NCBI GenBank assembly: GCA_963738205.1
Contig: CAVTVQ010000009.1
Coordinates: forward strand, 124,001-188,000
From: DATFQE01 sp963738205
Lineage (GTDB): Bacteria > Actinomycetota > Thermoleophilia > Gaiellales > Gaiellaceae
Reading direction: 5' to 3'
Length of the DNA: 64,000 nt
Shown here piece after piece: positions 16,001-26,128 of this stretch. The position numbers and the translations under genes were made by a program. The notes beneath the pieces were generated by a model. It was not told the origin of the DNA and searched no databases. It saw nothing but the letters and a program-made list of their open reading frames with translations. The stretch's first letter is position 1. Every line of letters begins with the position of its first letter.

Positions 16001-17272
16001 CTACGGGGAGAGCCGGGCGCGGATTCCCTGCGCGCGCACATCTGCCTCATGGCCAGCCGCATGGCTGCGGTGAAGTGGGGCGGCTTCCGCTCGAAGCCGA
16101 CGCCGGAGCTGTGGGACAGCCTGGTCGACGAAGGACTTGCAGCCGCCAGGGACGACGAGACCCACGCCTGGCTGACTGTGCTGAAAGGCAACATCGGCGT
16201 TCGCCGGATGAGGCTGAGGGTTGACGACCCACTGTCGCTCGACGAACGTCTCCGGTTCGCCGAAGCGGGCGTCGATGCCGCCGAGCGGCTCGACCGGCCC
16301 GCGGTCCTCAGCCAGTCCTACCGCACCTCCGGCCTGCTCCGGTCCCTCGCCGGCGACTGGGACGGAACACTCGAGCTGGCGCGACGCGACATCCGGCTCG
16401 CTGATCGGCTCGACCCCGCCGAGCAAGCGTTCGCGCTGTTCTTTGACGCGCTCTTCTTCATGGAGATCGCGGGCGAGTTTGGGGAGAGCGCGGAATACGC
16501 GGAGCGCTCGCTCGAGCTCGCACGCACGCTGACACCCCACGAGCGCATGCACGGCACGTACACGGTCATGAATGCGCGTTACCACCTCGGCACCTGGTCG
16601 GAGCTCGACGCCCTCGCCACCGAGCACGTCGCCGCGCTCGCGAGCGAGCCCGGGATCGGATGTCCCTATGCGCGTGCCGGGCAGCTGTTCGCGGCGCTCG
16701 GACTGGCGCATCAGGGCCGACTCGATCGCGCGGCCGAGCTGGCGGCGACGTTCGCGCCCGACCTCGAGAAACCCGCCCTCCCGGAGGCGTTGCTCGCACG
16801 GTACCTCGTCGCCGGGGGCGACGCCGTGGCCGGGCGTGACCTCGCGGAGCAGACCGTCGGACGCACGGTCTACGCCGAGGAGAACGCGTACGAGATTCTC
16901 GCCATGCTCGAGGCGCTCCTCGCGCTCGAGGACTGGGATTCGCTCGCCGCGTTCCTGCCCCGTGCCCGCACGTTCTCAGACGCGTTTGCGCTCGTCGAGC
17001 CGGCAAGCGACCGCGCAGCGGGAATCGTGAGCGCCGCGGCGGGCGACCCGGCAACGGCCGACGAGTACCTCACCGGTGCGCTGAAGCGCTTCGAGGAGCT
17101 GGGCGCCGTCTTCGAGGCCGCCCTGACGAAGGAGCAGCTCGCAGCGGTGGTGCCGAACGGTCGAGCGACTCGACTCCGCCGGGAGGCGCTCGCCACCTAC
17201 AAGCAGCTCGATGCGGCCCCACACGCGGAACGCCTGCAGGCAGCTTCGCGGGCCCTTGCGCATCCGCGCTAG
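13055..17272 (+). CDS. BTAD regulator - class III nucleotide cyclase - AAA ATPase - TPR fusion protein
   Basis: 1405 aa from GTG 13055. Residues 1-95 are a winged helix (MEFQILGPLRVVDGD; PPETAQTALHGHISALRKLLG), and about 100-245 the bacterial transcriptional activator (BTAD) helices ending VDEVGIEPGPALQQLERQIL. About 275-460 is a class III cyclase domain with the metal-binding ILFADVIGSTELGEQL and second Asp in GGTLEKYIGDAIVAVFG. A STAND/AAA module follows with Walker A GPAGIGKS (residue 502) and VVVEDLHWAGDPLLE. The rest is helical TPR-like repeats. Cytoplasmic. The combination suggests one protein that senses nucleotides or partners and acts on DNA and possibly makes cAMP; cyclase activity is not proven. 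Confidence 0.92.
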   Translation: MEFQILGPLRVVDGDRDLTPARPKQRALLAMLLLHRREVVPGAQLIEALWGEEPPETAQTALHGHISALRKLLGPDAIRTRPPGYLLQVPASAVDLARFETLIAEARQQPDPEERSSRLREALALWRGETLSDLRYEPFAQIEISRIEEVRLGALDDRFDADLALGRHHELVAELEPLVAGAPFRERARAQLMLALYRCGRQTDALQVFQSGRRALVDEVGIEPGPALQQLERQILNQDPSLQLAAEAPAPAPKEAPTTTLPGVGRALGRPELGEERKVATILFADVIGSTELGEQLDPERLRALLRTYFEAMSEVIASCGGTLEKYIGDAIVAVFGVPTVHEDDPVRAIRAAVEMLERLDQLNRSFQQRHGITLAIRIGINTGEVLASVGGAGDQLVAGDAVNVAARLEQSAEPGAVLVGERTQLMARRLVRFGQPTALEVKGKTGPLIAYRVEGLSAGGEPRMAALRSPLVGRARELNQLNGLLDETLETATPHFVLVYGPAGIGKSRLIVEFLAAARARSELNVLTGRCRATGRGITYWALAEILRQAFEIALDDPADVAAEKVLRGARAVLAGLELPEHELLRTVSSLATTAGIPLPDDALSELEPRLVMDELARAWPRFTTALARNRPTIVVVEDLHWAGDPLLEMLARLIGRSDGSLLIVATARPEFAATRPSFVAGREGATAISLQSLTEAEGTALFEGLLQSVELPGALRREIVRTADGNPFFLEEIVLQMIDTGVIVRERDRWRASVDNAVIALPDTVHGVIAARIDTLAGDDKRVLQEAAVVGRRFWLEPLSRVLAEAVVTSALLRLEERGLVVARPTSSLSGQAEYQFKHALVRDVAYAGLPKARRARAHAEHAVWLEELASDRREELAELIAAHYTSALAGEDADLAWVDDSAGWQTARTRGFEALLAAGDAARRRFAVARALELHEQALSLAAGNALERGRALAALGDDQEAAYHGDEAFEAYLPALELLRGEPGADSLRAHICLMASRMAAVKWGGFRSKPTPELWDSLVDEGLAAARDDETHAWLTVLKGNIGVRRMRLRVDDPLSLDERLRFAEAGVDAAERLDRPAVLSQSYRTSGLLRSLAGDWDGTLELARRDIRLADRLDPAEQAFALFFDALFFMEIAGEFGESAEYAERSLELARTLTPHERMHGTYTVMNARYHLGTWSELDALATEHVAALASEPGIGCPYARAGQLFAALGLAHQGRLDRAAELAATFAPDLEKPALPEALLARYLVAGGDAVAGRDLAEQTVGRTVYAEENAYEILAMLEALLALEDWDSLAAFLPRARTFSDAFALVEPASDRAAGIVSAAAGDPATADEYLTGALKRFEELGAVFEAALTKEQLAAVVPNGRATRLRREALATYKQLDAAPHAERLQAASRALAHPR

Positions 17273-17297
17273 CGCCAGACCCGATCTGCCTCTGCGC

Positions 17298-17354
17298 GGT
17301 CAGCGTTTTGGTCAGCATTTCGACGGCTCAGGTGTAGTTCGAACCATCGAAGCG
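17298..17354 (+). repeat. 57-bp imperfect direct repeat, copy 2
   Basis: Begins GGTCAGCGTTTTGGTCAGCA and runs through GACGGCTCAGGTG to ATCGAAGCG. Same orientation as the copy at 7551-7606, 9.7 kb away, with about seven differences including a 1-nt indel. It starts 25 bp after the BTAD-cyclase stop codon. Confidence 0.7.
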
Positions 17355-17462
17355 TGCGCGCTGATCGTCCTCGGCGAGCCTGCCGTTGATCACCAAGGCG
17401 TCTCGCTCGTACAGCGGCGTACGCTTCTCGTGCATCGGAAGCCGTTGGCCCGAGACGCCGCG

Positions 17463-17479
17463 AACGTCGTCGGGCCTCT
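17463..17479 (+). repeat. 17-bp exact repeat, copy 2
   Basis: AACGTCGTCGGGCCTCT, identical to 9881-9897. Similarity continues patchily for about 70 bp, to the CGTTC-N8-GAACG dyad. Confidence 0.6.
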
Positions 17480-17645
17480 CTTCCGCCAGGAAAGTACCCC
17501 GGGTATTCATCGGTAGCCGTTCGGAGGGGTGAACGCACCCGAACTGAATAGGTACCTCTCGCTTCCGCCTGCCGCGCTTGTAACGCCTGACGCGATCTGA
17601 GACCATCGGGTCGGGGTCACAGTCCAGCACCGAGGGAGACCAGTG

Positions 17646-18047
17646 ATGAGACTCGTTGTGGCCCTGCTAAGTGTCGTTGCTCTCGCGTTCGCCGTTCCGG
17701 CGGCCGCGGATCCGCCGACCGCGTCCCCGATATTCGTGGAGTTCCAAGAGGTGAATCCGTGCACCGGGCAGACCGTGACGTTCACGTACGTCGGAACAGG
17801 GTTCTTCCACTTCCACGATTCCCGCATCGTCGCTCGCTCCGAAAGGACGATTACGACGAGTGATGGGTTCGCTGGCCACGGGACGGATTCTTTCGTCCAG
17901 AACGGCCAGGTCTTCACGTCCAGGCATAACGACGTCCTGACGAACGCCTCCGGCGACCGCTTCCTGGTGCGGAGCGTGTTCGTCATTGACCTCTCGACCG
18001 AGACGGTGAGGGTTGACAGGTTCGGGCTGACCTGCGTACGGCCGTAA
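17646..18047 (+). CDS. Small secreted protein of unknown function
   Basis: 133 aa. ATG 17646 is placed 7 nt after GGGAG; an in-frame GTG one codon earlier is less well spaced. Signal peptide MRLVVALLSVVALAFAVPAAA. The mature domain is beta-rich, with Cys in VNPCTGQTV and LTCVRP that may form one disulfide linking the ends, and HFHDSR in the middle. I recognise no named family. Upstream DNA is repeat-bearing and gene-poor. Confidence 0.75.
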   Translation: MRLVVALLSVVALAFAVPAAADPPTASPIFVEFQEVNPCTGQTVTFTYVGTGFFHFHDSRIVARSERTITTSDGFAGHGTDSFVQNGQVFTSRHNDVLTNASGDRFLVRSVFVIDLSTETVRVDRFGLTCVRP

Positions 18048-18306
18048 CGATGGAGGAACGGGAGGTCTGGCTTCAGGCCCGGAGTTTGGGCATCTAGGTA
18101 CGTCGCGCGTCATTGGCCGTGGCAGCGGGCGCAGACGTTTCTTCAGGCCGGCGTCGCAGAACCTCCAACGAAGTGCCTGTAATCGGGCATGCCGGCTCTT
18201 CCGCTCGCTCCCCAAAGCGAAGCCTCGCACGACCGAGCTGTCTGACAGTCGCTTCCGGGTGTAACAGTCGTCTCGCCATGTATGAGGCGCCGTCGTCGAG
18301 CAAGCG
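18048..18306. other. Gene-free stretch (259 bp)
   Basis: Nothing recognised on either strand; only short shadow frames are open. Confidence 0.4.
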
Positions 18307-19179
18307 GTGAGCAAGCACCGAGATGCGCTCGCCTACGCCGAGGCGCAGGTCGCTGCCGCGCGTGACGATCCCGGGGCGCGCCTTGCGCTGGTCGAGCGGA
18401 CTTACCATGGCCCGACGGGACGAGCACCACGACATCTGCCGTTCCGACGGGCGGCACTGTCGTTCATGCACTGGCAGGCTCGGCGCGGTCTGCTCAACCC
18501 GCTTGACTCATCGCCCCCCGGCAGCCACTGGTGGAGGACGGTCAACGACCGACTTCTTCGGGACGGATGCGAAGCGGTTGCGCTGTTCGGCGGACGGTCA
18601 GGCGAGCCGTCGTCGCCGGCAGTTCGTCGATGGCTGGAGTTCATCGACCGACCGACGGGAGGGAATTGGTACCGCGGCCACAACGCGAGCATCGTCGGCG
18701 CATACCTGGAGTACCGGACGCTCGCCGAAGCAGAGAGCGCCCCTGAGCGGTTCTTCATGAACGTCGCGCTCGCACGCGTCCTCTATGCCCACGCTCTCGT
18801 TGCGGCGCCGCCGCGCCTGGCGCTTGGGCGGCTCGCTCCGCTCGCCCGCCTGCTCGGAGACCCCCGGCTCGGCATGGCGGGCGTGTTCCTCTCGCTCCGT
18901 CGTGTGCTCCCGGACCGCTATCCACTCGAGCAGGACGTCGAGAGCTACATCGCGAACGAACAGCGTCTCGGCCGGATGCTCGACTATGCGGTGATCGTGC
19001 CGCGACTGCAGCAGCTGTACGAGTGGTCCGCGGAGGAGCTCGACGAACCGCGCCTGCTCGGGCTGGTTCGCGACAGCAGTCCGATCTACGCGTGGCCCTA
19101 CGAGGAAAGGAGTGTCTGGCGTGCTCGGCACATGCCGTTCACGGCCCGGGTGCTCGGACGCTTGACGAAGGCTCGCTGA
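18307..19179 (+). CDS. Conserved-looking protein of unknown function (290 aa)
   Basis: GTG start at 18307. Soluble, Arg- and Trp-rich, mostly helical, no signal peptide or membrane helix. Notable stretches are LSFMHWQARRGLLNPLD, GSHWWRTVNDRLLRDG and PTGGNWYRGHNASIVGAYLEY, with several His/Trp/Asn residues that could form an active site; later LLGDPRLGMAGVFLSLRRVLPDRYP. I cannot assign a family. Its last 41 bases overlap the convergent gene at 19139. Confidence 0.7.
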   Translation: MSKHRDALAYAEAQVAAARDDPGARLALVERTYHGPTGRAPRHLPFRRAALSFMHWQARRGLLNPLDSSPPGSHWWRTVNDRLLRDGCEAVALFGGRSGEPSSPAVRRWLEFIDRPTGGNWYRGHNASIVGAYLEYRTLAEAESAPERFFMNVALARVLYAHALVAAPPRLALGRLAPLARLLGDPRLGMAGVFLSLRRVLPDRYPLEQDVESYIANEQRLGRMLDYAVIVPRLQQLYEWSAEELDEPRLLGLVRDSSPIYAWPYEERSVWRARHMPFTARVLGRLTKAR

Positions 19180-19594
19180 CGACGCGGCGCCGGGGCCCGA
19201 ACCCGGGCAGTTGCTCTCCGAGCTGGACGATCGCAAACGCCTCTGCCAGCCTGCAGTACGCGCGTTCCGGGCGCGAGAGGCGTGCCAGCAGCGCGCGCGC
19301 CTCGTTCCCGTCGACGATCTCGGGCGGCGCAACAGCGAACGTGCGCCCGGCCCGGATGACGTGGCCGCCTCCGTGGCGCAGGTTCCGTAGCCATTCCGAC
19401 TGTCGGCCGTAGAGAAGAGCGACGACCAGCGTCCGATCCCGTCTGAATGCGAAAAGCGGCGTCCGGTATCGGCGCCCCGAGCGTCGACCACGGTGAAGGA
19501 TGACCGCCCAGGGCGGCACGAGCCAGGCGTACAGGCCTTGGATGCGGTTGGTGACCAGCTTGTTGAAGCGCGCTACTCGTCGGGAGAGCGTCAT
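19139..19594 (-). CDS. Nitroreductase-family deazaflavin (F420)-type oxidoreductase
   Basis: 151 aa from ATG 19594. The sequence around VPPWAVILHRGRRSGRRYRTPLFAF and LVVALLYGRQSEWLRNLRHGG matches the split-barrel family of Ddn-like F420-dependent reductases found mainly in actinobacteria and Chloroflexi; WLRNLR lies at the cofactor site of that family. Substrates vary (quinones, nitroimidazoles) and cannot be told here. It follows the USP-like gene by 22 bp on the same strand, so both may be co-transcribed in a stress operon. Confidence 0.85.
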   Translation of the reverse strand: MTLSRRVARFNKLVTNRIQGLYAWLVPPWAVILHRGRRSGRRYRTPLFAFRRDRTLVVALLYGRQSEWLRNLRHGGGHVIRAGRTFAVAPPEIVDGNEARALLARLSRPERAYCRLAEAFAIVQLGEQLPGFGPRRRVVSEPSSSVRAPGP

Positions 19595-19616
19595 CGCCTG
19601 CCAGCTTTACCTGCGG

Positions 19617-20063
19617 CTACCCGGTCGTGACCGAGAGCACCTGCCCCTCGCGGTCGAGCATCACCTCGGTGACAGGCAGGCCGAAGCGCTCGCGCGCCTT
19701 CTTGCTGAAGCGTCGTTCGCGCCAGTTCGCATCGTCGGAGGTATGTACGCCAAGGATCAGCGCATCCGCCGGGAACGACACAAGGGCGTCGGCCACCGCC
19801 TGGAGCGGGTCTTCGTCGCCGACCTGTCCGCTTATCGCCGGCCCGGATGAGCCGATGCCGCGGACGAGGTTCATCTGCCGCTCGTCCGCTTCTTGGAACT
19901 CGGCATCGATGTCCGAAACCCAAGAGTGCAGCCGGCGGGTCAGCGCCGGGGCAACGACCAACACCTCGTCGGCTTCGCCGACCTGTTTCTGAACCACGTC
20001 CGGGACGCCGGCGGGATCGGCAACTACTTCGTTCGTAATGACCAAGACTCGTTTCGCAGCCAT
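19617..20063 (-). CDS. Universal-stress-protein-like (UspA fold) protein
   Basis: 148 aa; ATG 20063 follows GGAGGAGAA. Starts with a beta strand (KRVLVITNEVV) and has VVAPAL after strand 2 and DALILGVHTSDDANWRERRFSKKARERFGLPVTEV near the end, the usual alpha/beta order of Usp domains. The G-2x-G-9x-G(S/T) ATP motif is not evident, so it may be a non-ATP-binding type. Probable operon with the genes at 20126-20362 and 19139-19594. Confidence 0.65.
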   Translation of the reverse strand: MAAKRVLVITNEVVADPAGVPDVVQKQVGEADEVLVVAPALTRRLHSWVSDIDAEFQEADERQMNLVRGIGSSGPAISGQVGDEDPLQAVADALVSFPADALILGVHTSDDANWRERRFSKKARERFGLPVTEVMLDREGQVLSVTTG

Positions 20064-20125
20064 TTCTCCTCCATTTCGTCGCTTGGCCCCGCTCGCGCTC
20101 TTCTACCGCCCTTCCACCAAGGCGC

Positions 20126-20362
20126 TCAGGCAGGCGTTCCTGCCTCCATCCAGTCCCGGAAGACGGCGATCTGCTTCTCCGGCCAGGCAGCATCGCACGG
20201 CATGGTGCCGTCGCGAAGGCGGCCTAGGATGGCGTCGGCGTTCCGGGCGACATCAGCGTGTGACCAGAGGTCGAACGCCCATTCCATCGACTTGCGGTCG
20301 CCCTCCCGAAAGAGCGGCTTGATCTGCCGCTCGAAGCTGATCGGCTCATCGGTTCCAGACAC
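20126..20362 (-). CDS. Small conserved hypothetical protein (78 aa)
   Basis: GTG start at 20362 with AAGGATCC 8 nt upstream. The pattern FERQIKPLFREGDRKSM, then FDLWSHADVARNAD, then LRDGTMPCDAAWPEKQ and FRDWMEAGTP is one I associate with a small actinobacterial family of unknown function. One Cys in MPCD. No membrane segment. It lies 62 bp upstream of the USP-like gene on the same strand. Confidence 0.75.
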   Translation of the reverse strand: MSGTDEPISFERQIKPLFREGDRKSMEWAFDLWSHADVARNADAILGRLRDGTMPCDAAWPEKQIAVFRDWMEAGTPA

Positions 20363-20453
20363 GGAGGATCCTTTCTCGCATGGGCCGGCCGAACTGGGAG
20401 GCGTGAACCTGACGCTCCAAGTGCGGCGAGCTCGGTTCGGCTGAGGAAGGATC

Positions 20454-20759
20454 CTAGGACGGCCGCACGCCGTCGCGCTCCCAGAAGTACACCTCTTCTG
20501 TGGAGTGCAAAGGGCCGTCGAACAGAGGGAGCCAGGGGCTGAGCGAGGTCGAGCTCACCGGGTCGTTGAGTATCGCCCTGAGCGACTCGTCAGCGTCTTC
20601 GCCCTCGAGCACGAAGATGACCTCGCTCTGCGACATGAAGATCGCCTCGCGGTCGAAGGCTGATTCGACGGCGGGCGAGGCCTTTCTGTGGGCGAGCAGT
20701 TCGCGGGCGCGTTCCCGGCCGTCGGGCCTTAAGCTAGCCACCAGGACGAGCCGATCCAC
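20454..20759 (-). CDS. Small protein of unknown function (101 aa), ferredoxin-like fold pattern
   Basis: GTG start at 20759. The strand-helix-strand order (RLVLVASLRPDGRERARELLAH, then SEVIFVLEGEDADESLRAIL) resembles small dimeric alpha/beta barrels of the ABM/EthD type. No catalytic signature seen. It starts 10 bp after the stop of the site-2 protease gene on the same strand and may share its transcript. Confidence 0.6.
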   Translation of the reverse strand: MDRLVLVASLRPDGRERARELLAHRKASPAVESAFDREAIFMSQSEVIFVLEGEDADESLRAILNDPVSSTSLSPWLPLFDGPLHSTEEVYFWERDGVRPS

Positions 20760-20769
20760 GGCGTGAAGC

Positions 20770-21912
20770 CTAGCGGGGCGTTGCGCGGCTTGACCTCGCA
20801 GGCCGGGCTGGCCGCCTGGCCTCGAGCGCCCGGGCCAGGTCCGTGATGGAGAGAAACCCGGCGAGGCGGCCGTTGTCGACGACGAGGCCGCGGTTCACAC
20901 TGCTGGCGGAGAGCTCGGCGAGCGCATCGATTGCCGACGCGTCCTCGGCGAGCAGCGGGACGGCGTCACGTGGAGTCATCGCGTCGCGCACGCGGTGCGC
21001 GTTCCACTCGTCGCGCGGGACCGCGGCGACGGAGGCGAAGGCAAGCAGCCCGATCGGGTGCCCATGGTCGAGCACCGGGTAGGTCGTGTAGCGCCGCGAC
21101 CAGGCGACGTCATCCATGAATTGGCCGAGACTGAGGTCCGCCTCGACCGTCACGGGCTCACGGATCATCAAGTCGCGAACCTTGAGACCGTCGAGGGCTT
21201 GCGTGGTCGCGATGTAGCGTGCTTCGGCGGTCGCAGCCTGGAGCAGGAACCAGCCGACGAACGCCAGCCACGCGCCGCTGAACGCTCCCTCGACGATGAA
21301 CATGAAGATCCCGAGCGCGATGAGCAGGAAGCCGAACCCGCGTCCGATCGCAGACGCAACCGACGTCGCCCACGGCAGATCGCCCTTGAAGTACCAGAGT
21401 GCCGAGCGGAGCACCCGACCTCCGTCCAGGGGCAGCGCCGGCAGCAGGTTGAACGCGAGCAGGATGAGGTTCGTATAGCCGAGCCAGGCAACGACACCGT
21501 CGAGCGCGTTCGGGAGCCCTGCGAAGGCGGCGACGCAGACGAACAGAACCCCGAGCACGAGGGAGACGAGCGGTCCGGCGATCGCGATTCGGAACTCGGC
21601 GCCGGCGCTCGGAAAGCTGCCCTTGAACTGCGCCACGCCGCCGAAAAGCCAGAGGTTGATGCCCTCGACCTCGACTCCCTCCCGGCGCGCTTGCACTGCG
21701 TGTCCGAGCTCGTGCAGCAGGAGCGAAACGAAGAAGAGGAGCGCGGCCGCCACTGCCAACGCGACGTACTGGCCGTCGGAGTAGCCGGGGTTCTGCGACG
21801 GGAATACGGCAACCGCCAGCGACCAGGTAATGAGAGCGAACACGATCAGCCAGCTCCAGTTGGCACTGATCCGGATCCCGGCGATCCGGCCCAGCTGGAA
21901 GCTCGGATTCAC
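20770..21912 (-). CDS. Site-2-type M50 metalloprotease with CBS domain pair
   Basis: 380 aa from GTG 21912. Membrane helices alternate with the zinc motif LLHELGHAVQARREG (HELGH near residue 67) and the second metal ligand in NLLPALPLDGGRVLRSALW near residue 170. About residues 245-375 form two CBS motifs (LMIREPVTVEADLSLGQFM; DAMTPRDAVPLLAEDASAIDALAELS), as in Rip3-like and SpoIVFB-like proteases where CBS units sense adenine nucleotides. Role: cleavage of a membrane-bound regulator; the substrate is unknown. Confidence 0.93.
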   Translation of the reverse strand: MNPSFQLGRIAGIRISANWSWLIVFALITWSLAVAVFPSQNPGYSDGQYVALAVAAALLFFVSLLLHELGHAVQARREGVEVEGINLWLFGGVAQFKGSFPSAGAEFRIAIAGPLVSLVLGVLFVCVAAFAGLPNALDGVVAWLGYTNLILLAFNLLPALPLDGGRVLRSALWYFKGDLPWATSVASAIGRGFGFLLIALGIFMFIVEGAFSGAWLAFVGWFLLQAATAEARYIATTQALDGLKVRDLMIREPVTVEADLSLGQFMDDVAWSRRYTTYPVLDHGHPIGLLAFASVAAVPRDEWNAHRVRDAMTPRDAVPLLAEDASAIDALAELSASSVNRGLVVDNGRLAGFLSITDLARALEARRPARPARSSRATPR

Positions 21913-22035
21913 ACGTACGAGTATGGACTCCGACAGCGGCGCGAGCGATGAGTTCGGCCCGCTGCGCCGGTCTTACCCAAGGACGAGGCGGCCTACCGCC
22001 TACGCTGAGGTGACGAACGGCAAAGGAGGCACATG

Positions 22036-22773
22036 ATGTCCGAGCACAAGGTCGGAACCCGCGAGGAGTGGCAGGCGGCTCGCGATGAGCTTGCGAAGCT
22101 CGAGGCCGAACAGGGCGAGCTCGACCGGAAGGCGACCGAGCAGCGACGTCAGCTGCCGTGGGTGCCGGTGGAGAAGGAGTACGAGTTCGACACGGAGGAG
22201 GGGAAGAAAACGCTCGCCGAGCTGTTCGACGGGCGCTCGCAGCTCCTCGCCTACAACATCATGTACGGGCCCGACTACGAGCGAGGTGCCTGTCCCGGAT
22301 GCACGAACATGGGAGATGAGCTGGACGGCACGCTCGTGCATCTGAATCACCACGACGTGACGCTGATCTGCTTCTCGCGCGCGCCGATCGACCGACTCAG
22401 CGCGTACAAGCGGCGGATGGACTGGCACTTCCCCTACGTCTCGACGTACGGGACGGAGTTCCCCTTCGACTTCGGGCTCGCCCTCACCCCCGAGCAGGCC
22501 CAGCAAGTTCCCGAGATCAAGGAGATAACCGAGAACCCGCCCGAGTGGATGGTGGACTGGGGACGGCAGATCGGAGCCAAGCTCGAGGACGGCATGCGCG
22601 AAAACCCCAGCTTCATCGTCTTCGCGCGCGAGAACGGACGCGTGTACCACACCTACACGGTGTCCGCTCCCGATCCGTTCGTCACCACCTACCACGGGCA
22701 GCTGCTCAAGCGAACGCCGAAGGCTGAGCCCGAGGATCCCCGCGCCTGGCGCAAGGACGAGTACCTGGACTAA
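22036..22773 (+). CDS. DUF899 family thioredoxin-like protein
   Basis: 245 aa. Two ATGs lie in tandem; the second (22036) is 6 nt after AAAGGAGG and is preferred. DUF899 features: REEWQAARDELAKLEAE at the N-terminus, then LPWVPVEKEYEF, LLAYNIMYGPDYERGACPGCTNMGDEL and SYVTYGTEF-like sequence (VSTYGTEFPFDFG). The CPGC pair sits in a thioredoxin-like fold, suggesting a thiol-dependent redox role that has not been defined. Divergent from the site-2 protease. Confidence 0.9.
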   Translation: MSEHKVGTREEWQAARDELAKLEAEQGELDRKATEQRRQLPWVPVEKEYEFDTEEGKKTLAELFDGRSQLLAYNIMYGPDYERGACPGCTNMGDELDGTLVHLNHHDVTLICFSRAPIDRLSAYKRRMDWHFPYVSTYGTEFPFDFGLALTPEQAQQVPEIKEITENPPEWMVDWGRQIGAKLEDGMRENPSFIVFARENGRVYHTYTVSAPDPFVTTYHGQLLKRTPKAEPEDPRAWRKDEYLD

Positions 22774-22910
22774 TCCCCGTCAGGGCGGTCAGGCCGGGCG
22801 GGCCCGAGGACGCTCGGCGACGGATCCGCCGGCTGCCATCGGCGAGGTGGTCGACCTCGCCGCCTGGCGCGCTGGCCGCGGCGCGCTCGTTCTGCTCTAG
22901 TAGCGGCACG

Positions 22911-24884
<1,974 letters not shown>

Positions 24885-24887
24885 CCG

Positions 24888-26123
24888 CTACTCGGCAAGG
24901 GGCTCCGGACCGGCTTCCGGTCGCGGAATCACACGGGCGTCGGCCGGCAGCGCCGGCTCGAAGGCCCGTAGGAGCACGATCGTCGACGCCGCCAACGCCG
25001 CGGCGCCGACCAGCGCCAGCGACGGTGACACCGCGAGCAGCTGACCGCCGAGCGTCGGGGCGACGGCCAGCCCGAGCCACCACGACAGCCCGGCCGTCGC
25101 CATGTAGCGGCCGCGGAGCGCGATCGGGGCGAGGTCGGCGATGAGCGGCATGAAGGCCGTCGCGTGCAGGCACTCCCCGACGGCGAAGGCGACCGCGGCG
25201 GCCACCAGGCCGGCGAACGCGACTTCGGGCCCGGCTGCCTGCGCGAGGGCGACGAGCAGACATGCTGCGACCCAGACGCCGGCTCCGAGCGACAGCGCGC
25301 CGACGCGGCTCCGGCCCTCCGCGGCCCTCACGATCGGGATCTGCGCGAGGACGACCGTGGCGGCATTGGCGAGCATCAGCAGGCCGATCAGGCCCGGCCC
25401 GATTCCGATCGTGCGGGCGTACGGCGGCACGATCCAGGCCAGCACGCCCCAGCCGACCGCGATCATCACGACGTTGATCAGCGCGAAGCCGAGGAGCGCG
25501 CGATCGCGCAGGACCTGCCGGTAGCCGCCCGCGATCGGCTCGGGTCGGACCTCGGCCGGCACGGCCGCGACGAGGATCGCCAGGTAGACGAGCGTCGTCA
25601 GGGCGTTGGCCAGGAAGAGGACGACGAAGCCGGTGATGCCGAAGCCGGCGACGACACCTCCGATCGCCGCACCGAGGCCGATGCCGACGTTGACCGCGAT
25701 GCGGGAGACGGCGCTGGCGCGCTGGCGCAGCTCGCGCGGCGCCAGTGCCGCCATCAGCGCCGATTGGCTCGGCTGCAACCCGCCGTTGCCCGCGCCCGCG
25801 AGGGCGGAGGCGACGAACGCCAGCTCGGGCGTCGTCGTAAAGGCGAGGCTGCCGTAGCCGACGGCGAGCGCAAGGCCCGACGCCACCGCCGTGATGCGGG
25901 CACCGACTCGATCGATGACGGCGCCGGCGATCGGGGCGACGACGATGGCGACTCCGCTCAGCAGTCCGACGACGAGGCCGGCGACGCCGAGCCCGAACCC
26001 CCGCTCCTCGTGCAGGTAGATGATCTCGAACGGGAAGACGGCGCCGTAGCCGAGCATGTTGAGGAAGACGCCGGCCTCGACGACCCAGAGCTGGCGCGAC
26101 AGGCCGAAGCTCAGTCGACGCAC
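24888..26123 (-). CDS. MFS transporter
   Basis: 411 aa from GTG 26123, with GGAGGGA 9 nt upstream. Twelve hydrophobic segments are visible. Cytoplasmic loop 2-3 has the MFS signature variant GAVIDRVGARITA after a glycine-rich helix 2 (VVGLLSGVAIVVAPIAGAV). The second half begins around GYRQVLRDRALLGFAL. It resembles drug-proton antiporters of the DHA1 type, but substrate is unknown. The gene follows EamA by 5 bp, so the two exporters form an operon divergent from the MocR regulator. Confidence 0.9.
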   Translation of the reverse strand: MRRLSFGLSRQLWVVEAGVFLNMLGYGAVFPFEIIYLHEERGFGLGVAGLVVGLLSGVAIVVAPIAGAVIDRVGARITAVASGLALAVGYGSLAFTTTPELAFVASALAGAGNGGLQPSQSALMAALAPRELRQRASAVSRIAVNVGIGLGAAIGGVVAGFGITGFVVLFLANALTTLVYLAILVAAVPAEVRPEPIAGGYRQVLRDRALLGFALINVVMIAVGWGVLAWIVPPYARTIGIGPGLIGLLMLANAATVVLAQIPIVRAAEGRSRVGALSLGAGVWVAACLLVALAQAAGPEVAFAGLVAAAVAFAVGECLHATAFMPLIADLAPIALRGRYMATAGLSWWLGLAVAPTLGGQLLAVSPSLALVGAAALAASTIVLLRAFEPALPADARVIPRPEAGPEPLAE

Positions 26124-26128
26124 GGATC

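Larger units (their letters stand above)
17273..17645. other. Gene-free stretch with repeat copies (373 bp)
   Basis: Contains the second copies of the 57-bp (17298-17354) and 17-bp (17463-17479) repeats and a CGTTC/GAACG dyad (17518-17535). No gene seen. The end holds GAGGGAG, the ribosome-binding site of the next gene. Confidence 0.5.

Noticed and set aside
7551..17354. A single intact mobile element between the 57-bp repeats
   Set aside because: No integrase, transposase or relaxase gene lies between the copies, and the enclosed genes look chromosomal.
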